Positions 27,901-34,153 of a stretch of DNA of 64,000 bases are shown here, in pieces. The position numbers and the translations under genes were made by a program. Under the pieces are notes generated by a model. The model had not been told where the DNA came from. It worked only from the letters and a program-made list of their open reading frames with translations, and made no database searches. This DNA comes from a virus: IMG/VR virus record IMGVR_UViG_3300027969_003010, positions 1-64,000 of that record; one strand, given 5' to 3'. Within the stretch, counting starts at the first letter, position 1; every line of letters begins with the position of its first letter.

Positions 27901-30900
27901 TAACGCAATTGCTGGTACTCCAACATTTATTACAAGTACTACTGGAACCCCAACTGGATTAACTTATTCAAGAATCAGCAATAACGTTGTGTTAAGTATA
28001 GCTCCAACCAGTACACCAAGTGGTAGTTTAACATTTACCAAAGCAACAATTCCTTATATTACATTAGGTGATATCAAATATAGCATTACAAGTACAAGTG
28101 CAACACCTATTACAGTTACTAGACCAATAAGCAGAGGTCAAGTGGCGGTTACATATCAACCAACAGGTAGCGTTACAGGTAACACTGTAAGTGGAAGTCC
28201 TAATATTCTTGGCGTATCTAGCTTAACTAATATTGTTGCTGGTTCAAGTATTCAGGGTGCAGGTATACCTAGTCAGTATGTTGTAACTGCTGTTAGTACA
28301 ACAAGTCCAAGCACTATTAATCTAGTTGATGGAAGCGATGTAGTAGTTGGTAATACAATTACGTTTGATCCAAGTCAACCAAGTTTTGGTGGAATTCCAG
28401 TTAAAGGTGGATTAAACAGTTCAACAACTTATACAACTGTCACTGGTACCAGTGTTACTAGTGCGGCAACATATACGGCTGTAGTAACCAAATCTAGTAG
28501 CGGTAAAGGTACTGGTGCAAAATTTACTGTTGTAAAAACTGGCTCTGGCACTTCATACAACGGTGCAGTTACAATTACACTAGTTTCGCAAGGTGCGAAC
28601 TATGCATTAACCGATACTATTACAATTAGTGGAGCAGTGTTAGGTGGTGGTGATAGTACTAACGACATGACATTTACGTTGGCTACTGCTGTTAACCAAG
28701 CGGCTTATTATGTTGTCAGTAAATCAACTAACGCAATAACTATTGCAACAACATTAGGCGGCTCTGCATTAACAAACATTACTACTGTAGCGGCAACAAG
28801 CACCATTGCTAGTTTTGCATTTGCTGATACTGTTGGTACTGCTACTGTTACAAGTGGAACATACACAATAGGTCAAGCTATTACTTTAACAGGAACTCCA
28901 ACTGCTGGCGGCATTACTACTCCAGCGTATGTTACTGGAACAACTTATTATGTTGGTAAAGTAACTAGTGGAACTAGTATTCAACTTACTAGCTCATGGG
29001 TTAAAGCAACTCTTGCTATTCCAGTATTTGATTTATCAACTACTATTGGCACATTAACTCCAGGTGTAACTGCTACATTAACACAACCGTCTATTAATGG
29101 ACGTACAGATAATTTGGTTATAAGCACAAGTAGTACAACAACATTTACAGCTACTCCTGATAATTCCAGTACTACTTTGACATCGGTTAGTAGTTTTGCT
29201 AACTTAGTAGTAGGTGCTACCATTACTGGAACTAATATTGTTGCTGGTACAATCATTACAGCATTGAATGTTGCTGGAAGTACTATTACAATGAGTTCTG
29301 CCGCTAGCGGTGCGCCCGGCCCAGTTCTTATTACATGTTCAACAAACACTATTGTAACTAGTGCAAATTCAACAGCTACCGCAACAGATCAATTTATCAC
29401 TTATAACAATTTAAGTACAACAATTAAAATTTTTACAAACGAAAGAAGTCAGTTTATTGTTGCAGGAATGACTATATTTGGTAGCGGATTTACTAGCGGA
29501 CAAACTGTTACTTCAGCAACAGTAAGTACAGCCGGCGATAATGCTACTGTTCTTGTTATTAGTGCGCAACCTGATAGTACACCATTTGGAACATTAGGAT
29601 TTACAACTTTAACTAGTAACAGCGGCCCTTGGTACACAACATTACAAATACCAACTCAAAGTGTTGCTCCTGTAGTTGATACATTCTATTCTGTAACAGG
29701 CAACGGTAATAGTGGTTATAATCAATTTGTACAATGCGTAGGTAGTTCAACTACTAGCATTACTTTAGCATACAGTACTGATCCAGAAACTGTAACTATA
29801 ACTACATATAACCCAACTGGTTCTAGCGGCACAACAATGAAAGTTGCAAGTACTACTGGTATCAACATTGGAGATTTAATACGTGGTGGTGGCACTGGTG
29901 GTTTCTTCTTAGGCCAAACTGTTACTGCAATTGTTGACGGTGTTACATTAACTATTAGTGCTCCTCCAAGTGGAACACCTAATGGTAACTTGACATTTAA
30001 TGATCCGTTCTTAGTGGCCGCACCAACTACTATTACTCCAATTATTACTGGTATTAGTCGTGCAATGAGTACTGTAACATCAACTCCGTTACGTGCTGGT
30101 TACTTGCAAGGAACAGCCGCACAGATTACTACACGTATTAGTACTTGCCGTTGTTCAGCACATGACTTGTTGGACATTGGTACTGGTGGTTACAATACTA
30201 CTAACTACCCATATCAAATTTATGGTAACCCTTATCAAAAGGCAGATCAAACTAAAGAAGTGTTAGAAGAAACAGTTGGTCGTGTGTTCTATGTGACCAC
30301 TGACCAAAACGGTATCTTCCGTGTAGGTCGATTCTTTACAGTTGACCAAGGTACTGGTACAGTTACATTCTCCGCATCCATTGCGTTGAGTAACTTGGAC
30401 GGTTTAGGATTCAAGCGTGGTGTTACAGTTAGTGAATTCTCAACAGACAGTTCAATGACAAACAATGCATCAGATACTGTGCCAACACAATCTGCGGTAC
30501 GTGGATACATTGACAACAGACTAGGTGTACAACACTCAGGTGCTACAACTCCAGCTACATCGTTGATTGGTTCAGGATATATGAACCTAAGCGGACAGTT
30601 ACCAATGAAAGGTAACCTGTCAATGGGCGGATTTACTATTGGTAGTGTAGGAACTCCAATCTTAAATACCGATGCAACAACTAAAATTTATGTTGACAAC
30701 GTTGTTAACTCTCGAGATAGTTTGTACAAGTTAAAAGATACTGCGGCAAATATGCAGTTAAATTTTGCCAATGCACAACTCCCCGTATGGAGTTTTGCAA
30801 CTACAAATAACAATTCAACAGCTGGTGCATGGACTAATGCAGGATTTGATATTTCCAGTGATGTTACTATTTCCTATGACGGTGCTATACTATTAAGTAC

Positions 30901-32782
30901 TATTCAAGGTGCAGTGACAGCCGCCACTTACGCTAGCGGTGGTACAGCAACTAGTGGTTCATTTACTGGGGTAATCAGTGGCAATGTATTAACTGTTTCT
31001 GGAAGTCCAGGCGTTACAATAGTTAAAGGAATGGTGTTAACTGGTGGATCGGTAGTTGCTGGTACTTATATTGTTGACACTGGTTTAACTACTACATCAG
31101 TTAATGGTACAGGTAACGTTGGTACATATCTAGTTAATATTAATCAAACAGCCACTTGTACTGGTGGTACTGTTAATCTATTAACATTAAACAGTTCAAC
31201 AGGTATTGTTACTGGAATGGTTATTAGCGGAACTGGTTATACATCTAGTCAATATGTAACTGGTATTACCAATACAACTGTTGTTACTACAAGCTCTGCT
31301 TACGACACAACACCGAGTGGTACACTAACATTCACACGTAATGGCGCAGTTAATAACGGCAAGGTAAGTTCAACGGCCGCTATTGCTCAAAGCAAATTAG
31401 CAATGACGTTGGCAACTGCTACAATTTCAGCTGTTCCAACACTAGTCAATGTTAACGCAGGAAGTTTTGTTGTAGGCAAACGTTATAGAATCTTAAGTCC
31501 AGGTAATACTAACTGGGCAACTCCAGGAACAGCTAACTGGGTAGGTGCTAATGCGGCTACTGCTGGAACAATATTCCAAGCAGTATCGGCTGGCGCAGGC
31601 ACTGGCACTGCTACAGATATGGATGCGTTGCAAGCCGCAACTGGTGTAAGTCAATACGATAGTAGTCAATTTACTATAACTGACGGTTGGGTAACATTAA
31701 AAACATCAACTAGCACAAGTGACGGTATTCCTAATACCAAGTTGCAATGGGTTGCGGCAAATAGTTTGTTGGCAAATACTTCTGGGGTAAACGGTGCATT
31801 AGCGGTTACAACTTCTACAGCGTTGGTGTACAACGGTGACGGTGTTCGTAATGCCGATATTGCAAGTAACGGAAATACCACAACTATTCCAACATCCAGT
31901 GTAAACGCACAAGCTACTACAACAGGCGCTGTTATTAGAACAGCGGCTAAAACATATGGTTGTATTGGTATTACTGCAACTGGAGCAATATATAGTTTAG
32001 TTCAAACTGATGTTGGTGGTAACATTGATGTTAAGGGTATTAAAATAAATTCACTACCAAGCAGTGGAAATATTATACAAGTTCCAAGTACAACTTTAGA
32101 ATTTTACACACCGGGTAATATTAAGTTTTTAACTTCAGCAGGAAACTCAACTGCTACTAATACATTCTTTGGTACCAGTGATTTCAGTAGTAGCGGAGCA
32201 GTGCTTAAGAGTGTATCACTAAGTGCAGGCGCGGCAGGCACTGATGGTTACATAACCGGAGCATGGCATTTAAATGCTAGTAGTTCGTTTGACACTTCAT
32301 TAGGAGTGTTAAAATCAACTGTGATAACAACTGGTGCTGACAATTCTAACGGAACAATACAAGGTATTTGGACACTGGTGGGTGCAAGTAAGTTACAAGC
32401 TACATACGCCGACTTAGCAGAATATTACGAAGGTGATCAAGAATACGAACCAGGAACTGTTCTAGTATTTGGTGGCGAGAAAGAAGTTACTACTACTGAT
32501 GCAATGAACGATACACGTTCAGCAGGTGTTGTAACAACTAATCCAGCATACGTAATGAACGATGGACAAACTGGCATACGTGTTTGTTTAGCACTTGCAG
32601 GTCGTGTTCCATGTAAGGTAGTAGGTCGTGTTAAAAAAGGCGACATGCTAACAACATCAAGTACACCGGGATATGCTGTTAAAGCTACTGATCCAAAATT
32701 AGGTAGCATTATTGGTAAAGCCCTAGAAGATAAAGACAACGGCGAAGCTGGAATTATCCAAGTTGCTGTAGGGAGAGTATAA
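18950..32782 (+). CDS. giant modular tail-fibre/adhesin-like virion protein
   Basis: 4610 residues, over a fifth of the window and uninterrupted. Begins MARQEIDIGIQGNDGTGDSI, an N-terminal attachment motif shared with the next fibre genes. Then come four alpha-helical repeats carrying a C(K/R)RDV core (about 20005-22760), six copies of a beta module ending YNGxF...SITLxY..DPG, several TPSGTLTF modules, a pectate-lyase-like beta-helix with GVYQEDYPIRL near 23490 and HGGFMMVLDPENQ near 24510, and a C-terminal DLAEYYEGDQEYEPGTVL domain ending in GEAGIIQVAVGRV, like peptidase-G2/chaperone-type tips of cyanophage fibres. No signal peptide. Threonine, serine and glycine dominate. Host adhesion inferred. 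Confidence 0.85.
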   Translation: MARQEIDIGIQGNDGTGDSIRDSFRKVNDNFAEIYAVFGSGGTIPFTALSDAPSSYTANQIFITNSSGTGILAKTLARRGGVTFDESVAGVLTIVGTQSNLAADPAPRLNGPLNVNNLAIGNIPDPSDTLVASFNSTYSSLGITTTIDKLAISKGYADTHYVGKGDGNVVVGALKLRDEPLTPELTDSAYDATLSSNYLSNEALPRKSVVYRGGDTMLGKLTLSDHPAPVAGFGTPNSADDKQAATKFYVDNEVFVSSTNLYVRTDGDDTQLKTPPGREGRNWAHAYKTIGAAALQAETLQNLANLEPGPYRQKIAYTISPNTFNSTISTVTRSGGNTGIAGYEDAAFLLGANKAFIQSETIAYINNKYVNIFTYDQAKCQRDVQIILNAVATDLVISSNFNSLQAATSYFESQAASVINSQLVQTIDGINYARDQVLAFAYNSSGLTTYLNTVIDALNYDMTLNSNYQSTVAARYFPYANTGLSVTEIVGAFGQLKLELANIAKNNGLTVDLAVTRFNNLLNSMIIIVQGGIEPTINMSATSVSSTAKQSARTLLLNNIAFVQAEIIAWLAANYPKLAYSQTTCKRDVKYIIEAVAYDQLYGGNSRTVYAGQRYWANAVRQIAYSELAATKGAYGYLKTLLQAVISNNSPSQVYQNSVIQYQNQTYTGGSGQIATVSNLISLIAGTTIATASTNSSTGISTTSTSNLTVGMPVIIDNSTPITVTGFQTKSGSGPYLVTLIIPTQLTAPIAGTSFTVSGNVTTGYNGIVTVFSATTTSITLSYSANPGSWGGGTTIITPYFGGLIAGGTYYVIEITNATQFKLSTSLGGTAATLTNALVYTNITWNGLLTANTPPAITPPTYSAGASPLPTVYTNVNNNKGTATTGPIFNVITFVNNTYPYINNAPAIAQLTTLFKFVTDTLSGGLSNRELVSLTKPTSTSTSAFSASKLLLANREFIAAETLGWIKQNYNSLTYVATDGQIQWEKDLETFVEAVAYDLTYTGLSGSTTAGNQFWTSAIVNGSVVYTSTIDPIESTAKIASINYARDMAQNIIGNDPPNNLYQSLLPKVATFSTKTGTAPCLVTLDIPARVIPIQVGATITVTGNSNVSYNGNWAVTASTGTTVTLSYAGDPGVWSIATTTYFNIGQTTSGTYIDGASSVTSMNEKWDRLYSVVNTNPPNLVTTGPDFANSSYASTGYVAVRNVIVSNSLTVAQATTTYLNNKFKGGFSYNEATCRRDVGYIVDAMIIDLLTAGTYQSINAGKSYYRNASAKSVAIGTQNTETIDGIIYARTLALQVLNQTTASRYQLLVTQTPTNGSKNANRGYSATATYSSASSTTLTVSGISGTIKVGMTVTGTGFISGQVITAVNGTTLTISSAADSTPSGTLTFTLTAITTFTNNYNTMLSIVQNGIGVAPTPDFGSGIYTITFSNGGNGYVDQCPPGDFNILPGKILAGVSSKATANILSYTPGGSGPNDTITCQLLTPGFFDDINHEELEYAESVGANQIVIFVEAGVYQEDYPIRLSPAVSIKGDEFRRTIVRPNDRISQSPWRKLFFYRDSVIDGLQIGPIDTGTDYVPTTTIVGFVSTTSVGGGLYNVLFNIPTQTYLPNTSLTYTIAGNATLPFNGTFTCVASTLSTITLRYPNDPGTFSTTNATTISPLVTATISGTVGKIIITLSSNSQASVNWLGYVFQSDVLDSNGKPGLAVVDSVSGNFMNCTVMYPFTQTAVATTNSLGGSFIVGETITQSGGGTTATGVVISSTSTSITYKVTSGIMSNVNGAITGNTSSASASVSSITFGVLAPTSWHLYTTKNYGRHYLTDPLDINSTPKNNKDIDVFLCGDGVRVNNITGQGHGGFMMVLDPENQIKSKSPYGQVATSFSRSQNKQVFAGGQFVDGFAGRLFGQITVASADGYTLTVTGGINSGLDVRAPQTPCAFFVRGGRYQVNTVSNYAQTFDVNGNVIGGSITLNLGAATPWLGGTGQNINIEMAGNKSMLANDFAQINDLGYSILATNGGITEQVSTFTYYSWTAFWALNGGQIRSVGSSSAHGQYALRATGYDVTEKPDSVTLAQNLMQTARIFNPTNLPGSITPNAFYGKMNTTSVSVYIYGYDYFPTQISELEIDHTLAGKGLVRYQINSVSHTGVYVPTGSVGSNFYYVTATFASGSTSSTTMTVSSTTGIKAGMSVTGTGFTQGQKIALVSLDGITLTLTGAPDSTPSGTLTFSDTITVSGSVLGGTSSTFSANSTISLNYLSSVGTLAAIKTSPALLIQGYLSKTGTGPYLVTFQIPTQLSAPTPSAGYVVSGNANTNYNGSFTVQSSSVSTITISYASDPGTFSTTNYTVIMPPATTAATFLRKTGSGANWYVTFVISAVTTLPLVGGQFTIAGNTTTAYNGTFVCVGSTLTSITLRYTSDPGSSGGSATTYNFNGCTISGPNVPFGATALATTSGNTIILSANATASGSGLTFSSNAGNDLTAYVTGTTNTAVSTFTYKGIPVAGGSATYTNLYQTSSSAIGVYANFNINITPNFGGGTIGTIAGSGTSGAPWTATITGMTSTSGMLVGNTLSATAGTGTLYGGTPTTIVITSIVSSTSITYAVVGGTTPTAGTVTSIISASAFTSATIGGQNVLLLTLSTSGSGGVSSTGLASPLYDGQLVQLRVLQNFKFYEIDNVNPTRPSTAVQFTDNLGSIYRVLTYNLTEATNEILPANQAILSTDQSFAYYLFQADTANVTKTDPIDGGAKTMGATPGDTRIAVTVFGPQASIDQVNKGTYAFAFGGKVHQIVNYTPPVTTTIITGYNPTGSSGTTLVVGGTFTGTITSGSASITSVASFTGLVVGESIRGFGIPAGTTIISINTGTSSISLSSAGVASSSATFLYGGAGNLVTGMTVSGNGFINAQQILTINPNTIASFAIADSVGTITVTSGTYIVGEAITISGTFGGAGTLVVGGTTYGASNTANMTAGVIFYIGKVNSGTSIQLSSTYANAIAGTPTFITSTTGTPTGLTYSRISNNVVLSIAPTSTPSGSLTFTKATIPYITLGDIKYSITSTSATPITVTRPISRGQVAVTYQPTGSVTGNTVSGSPNILGVSSLTNIVAGSSIQGAGIPSQYVVTAVSTTSPSTINLVDGSDVVVGNTITFDPSQPSFGGIPVKGGLNSSTTYTTVTGTSVTSAATYTAVVTKSSSGKGTGAKFTVVKTGSGTSYNGAVTITLVSQGANYALTDTITISGAVLGGGDSTNDMTFTLATAVNQAAYYVVSKSTNAITIATTLGGSALTNITTVAATSTIASFAFADTVGTATVTSGTYTIGQAITLTGTPTAGGITTPAYVTGTTYYVGKVTSGTSIQLTSSWVKATLAIPVFDLSTTIGTLTPGVTATLTQPSINGRTDNLVISTSSTTTFTATPDNSSTTLTSVSSFANLVVGATITGTNIVAGTIITALNVAGSTITMSSAASGAPGPVLITCSTNTIVTSANSTATATDQFITYNNLSTTIKIFTNERSQFIVAGMTIFGSGFTSGQTVTSATVSTAGDNATVLVISAQPDSTPFGTLGFTTLTSNSGPWYTTLQIPTQSVAPVVDTFYSVTGNGNSGYNQFVQCVGSSTTSITLAYSTDPETVTITTYNPTGSSGTTMKVASTTGINIGDLIRGGGTGGFFLGQTVTAIVDGVTLTISAPPSGTPNGNLTFNDPFLVAAPTTITPIITGISRAMSTVTSTPLRAGYLQGTAAQITTRISTCRCSAHDLLDIGTGGYNTTNYPYQIYGNPYQKADQTKEVLEETVGRVFYVTTDQNGIFRVGRFFTVDQGTGTVTFSASIALSNLDGLGFKRGVTVSEFSTDSSMTNNASDTVPTQSAVRGYIDNRLGVQHSGATTPATSLIGSGYMNLSGQLPMKGNLSMGGFTIGSVGTPILNTDATTKIYVDNVVNSRDSLYKLKDTAANMQLNFANAQLPVWSFATTNNNSTAGAWTNAGFDISSDVTISYDGAILLSTIQGAVTAATYASGGTATSGSFTGVISGNVLTVSGSPGVTIVKGMVLTGGSVVAGTYIVDTGLTTTSVNGTGNVGTYLVNINQTATCTGGTVNLLTLNSSTGIVTGMVISGTGYTSSQYVTGITNTTVVTTSSAYDTTPSGTLTFTRNGAVNNGKVSSTAAIAQSKLAMTLATATISAVPTLVNVNAGSFVVGKRYRILSPGNTNWATPGTANWVGANAATAGTIFQAVSAGAGTGTATDMDALQAATGVSQYDSSQFTITDGWVTLKTSTSTSDGIPNTKLQWVAANSLLANTSGVNGALAVTTSTALVYNGDGVRNADIASNGNTTTIPTSSVNAQATTTGAVIRTAAKTYGCIGITATGAIYSLVQTDVGGNIDVKGIKINSLPSSGNIIQVPSTTLEFYTPGNIKFLTSAGNSTATNTFFGTSDFSSSGAVLKSVSLSAGAAGTDGYITGAWHLNASSSFDTSLGVLKSTVITTGADNSNGTIQGIWTLVGASKLQATYADLAEYYEGDQEYEPGTVLVFGGEKEVTTTDAMNDTRSAGVVTTNPAYVMNDGQTGIRVCLALAGRVPCKVVGRVKKGDMLTTSSTPGYAVKATDPKLGSIIGKALEDKDNGEAGIIQVAVGRV
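20005..22760 (+). repeat. four alpha-helical C(K/R)RDV repeats in the giant gene
   Basis: Degenerate protein repeats of roughly 55-65 residues at about 20005-20170, 20600-20800, 21795-21990 and 22590-22760. Shared core: FI.(A/S)E.(I/L).(W/Y)...NY....Y....C.RDV..I..AV..D(L/Q), followed by AG..Y(F/W). The third copy lacks the cysteine (WEKDLETFVEAVAYD). Confidence 0.7.
21128..29810 (+). repeat. six copies of a beta-sandwich-like YNG...DPG module
   Basis: Copies at about 21128-21345, 22165-22380, 23700-23930, 25765-25985, 26010-26225 and 29615-29810, about 70 residues each. Pattern: (K)TG(S/T)GPYLVT..IPTQ...P.....(Y/F)TV.GN....YNG.F....S....SITL.Y..DPG. A seventh copy lies in the separate gene at 33340. 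Nucleotide sequences have diverged but the protein pattern is clear. Confidence 0.75.
22945..31340 (+). repeat. dispersed GMxVxGxGF...TPSGTLTF modules
   Basis: Copies at about 22945-23125, 25445-25625, 29410-29600, 29810-29995 and 31180-31340, with partial or divergent ones near 27350-27575 and 27930-28045. Pattern: T..V....GI..GM.V.G.GF..GQ.I........T(L/I)......D(S/T)TPSGTLTF. A related segment sits in the gene at 36821 (VSITGAGIQVGTTI). Confidence 0.65.
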
Positions 32783-33309
32783 TGGCTAAACAAGTAATTA
32801 ACACTGGCACTGCGGCAAATGCCAAAAACGGTGATCCGTTGCGCACGGCTTTTACAAAAGTAAATGCAAACTTCGATGAACTGTACACAGCTATGAATGC
32901 CGATGTGCAAATCCCAACACAGACTGGCAATGGTGGAAAGTTTTTAACTACTAGTGGTACTGTACTAAGTTGGTCAGACCCTTCCTTACAATCAAAAGCT
33001 GTTAGAAATGTTGGCTCAGTGGCCGCGGCTGGAACTGTTACTTTAGATTACAGTACAGATTCCGTTGTACGTGCTACAGCAACAGGGTCTACTATAACGA
33101 TTGCCCACTCTAATATAACGTCAGGTAAGGTAGTAGAATTAATACTATCAAATACTAGTGGTGCGGCTTGTACAGTGACAGTAGGAGTTGCAGGAACAAA
33201 TACTATTAATAACAGTACAACCTATGCCATTGGTAATAATACTACACATATTTTTACAGGTAGAAGCTTTGGAACAACAACCACTGACGTTTACGTTACA
33301 GTAGTCTAA
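32782..33309 (+). CDS. small fibre-like virion protein
   Basis: 175 residues; ATG overlaps the stop of the giant gene by one base (TAATG). The N-terminus MAKQVINTGTAANAKNGDPL then RTAFTKVNANFDELY repeats the start motif of the giant protein and of the next gene. The remainder is beta-rich and ends in a TTTDVYVTVV strand, similar to a small trimeric fibre or fibre tip. With its neighbours it forms a set of fibre components sharing one docking motif, which implies a common virion attachment site or assembly partner. Confidence 0.72.
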   Translation: MAKQVINTGTAANAKNGDPLRTAFTKVNANFDELYTAMNADVQIPTQTGNGGKFLTTSGTVLSWSDPSLQSKAVRNVGSVAAAGTVTLDYSTDSVVRATATGSTITIAHSNITSGKVVELILSNTSGAACTVTVGVAGTNTINNSTTYAIGNNTTHIFTGRSFGTTTTDVYVTVV

Positions 33310-33312
33310 TAC

Positions 33313-33320
33313 GGTAAATA
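33313..33320 (+). promoter_or_regulatory. late-promoter-like motif (weak)
   Basis: GGTAAATA, one substitution from GATAAATA, 19 bases before the ATG of the 33340 gene in a 30-base gap. Confidence 0.4.
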
Positions 33321-33339
33321 TACTAAAGAGAGCGCAAAC

Positions 33340-34128
33340 ATGCCAATTCAAACGATTAATATAGGAAATTACGCAAACGACGGGTCGGGTGATGACTTGC
33401 GTACAGCATTTAGAAAAGTTAACGAAAACTTTAGTTTGCTTGGAACTGATATTCCAATCTCCCAAGCATCGAACTTAGGTATTAATACTATTGTTGTTAA
33501 TCGTTTTTTAACTAAAACAGGCACAGGCCCGTTTTTAGTTACACTAATTATTAGCCAACAAAGTGTTATACCAACAGCGAATCAGTACTTCTATCTAACT
33601 GGCAACACTAATACATTATATAACGGACACTGGTTCTGCACTGCTAGTTCTTCAACGCAAATTACATTGCGTTATCCTACCGATCCTGGTGTTTATGGAA
33701 CTGCTGACGGTACAACTATTAGTGCTACTGTTGGTATTTTTAAAGATAAAAACGACACCACAGCAGAATTCAAAAGTATAACCAGTAGTGACAACAGTAT
33801 TAACATTGTTCCTGGCACAAACATCATTGACTTAAAAAGCGGTGCCGGAGTTATAAATGATCCAGCTCCTGTATTAGGTGGCGATTTAAACATCAACGGT
33901 CACAGATTAATTGATGCAGTTGGCACAGGTGATGTGCAAACAACAGTGTATGGTATTAATGTCAAAGTGTTAGATGCAATGTTTGCCATGTTAATGCAAA
34001 CAAACAGTTTTAATGTTGATATGGGTATTATTGTAGGAAATTATAATACTATAGATTTAGACATGGGATATACTTCAGCCGGGTTAGGGCCAATAGTTAA
34101 TAATAATTTAGACTTTGGCACTTTTTAA
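33340..34128 (+). CDS. fibre-like virion protein with one YNG/DPG module
   Basis: 262 residues. N-terminus QTINIGNYANDGSGDDL then RTAFRKVNENFSLLG is the same docking motif as in the giant protein. Residues about 55-128 are a further copy of the giant protein's YNG...DPG module (TKTGTGPFLVTL ... TLYNGHWF ... ITLRYPTDPG). The C-terminus is a Gly/Asn-poor beta region ending in NNNLDFGTF. The shared module shows that segments move or duplicate between fibre genes. Ribosome-binding site AAAGAGAG. Confidence 0.72.
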   Translation: MPIQTINIGNYANDGSGDDLRTAFRKVNENFSLLGTDIPISQASNLGINTIVVNRFLTKTGTGPFLVTLIISQQSVIPTANQYFYLTGNTNTLYNGHWFCTASSSTQITLRYPTDPGVYGTADGTTISATVGIFKDKNDTTAEFKSITSSDNSINIVPGTNIIDLKSGAGVINDPAPVLGGDLNINGHRLIDAVGTGDVQTTVYGINVKVLDAMFAMLMQTNSFNVDMGIIVGNYNTIDLDMGYTSAGLGPIVNNNLDFGTF

Positions 34129-34153
34129 TTGTCTGGTAGACAGGAAATAAAAG

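Noticed and set aside
28981-29349. Long minus-strand frames inside the giant fibre gene
   Set aside because: Thr/Ser/Gly-rich + strand sequence leaves few stops on the other strand; the antisense proteins are low-complexity Val/Pro/Leu.
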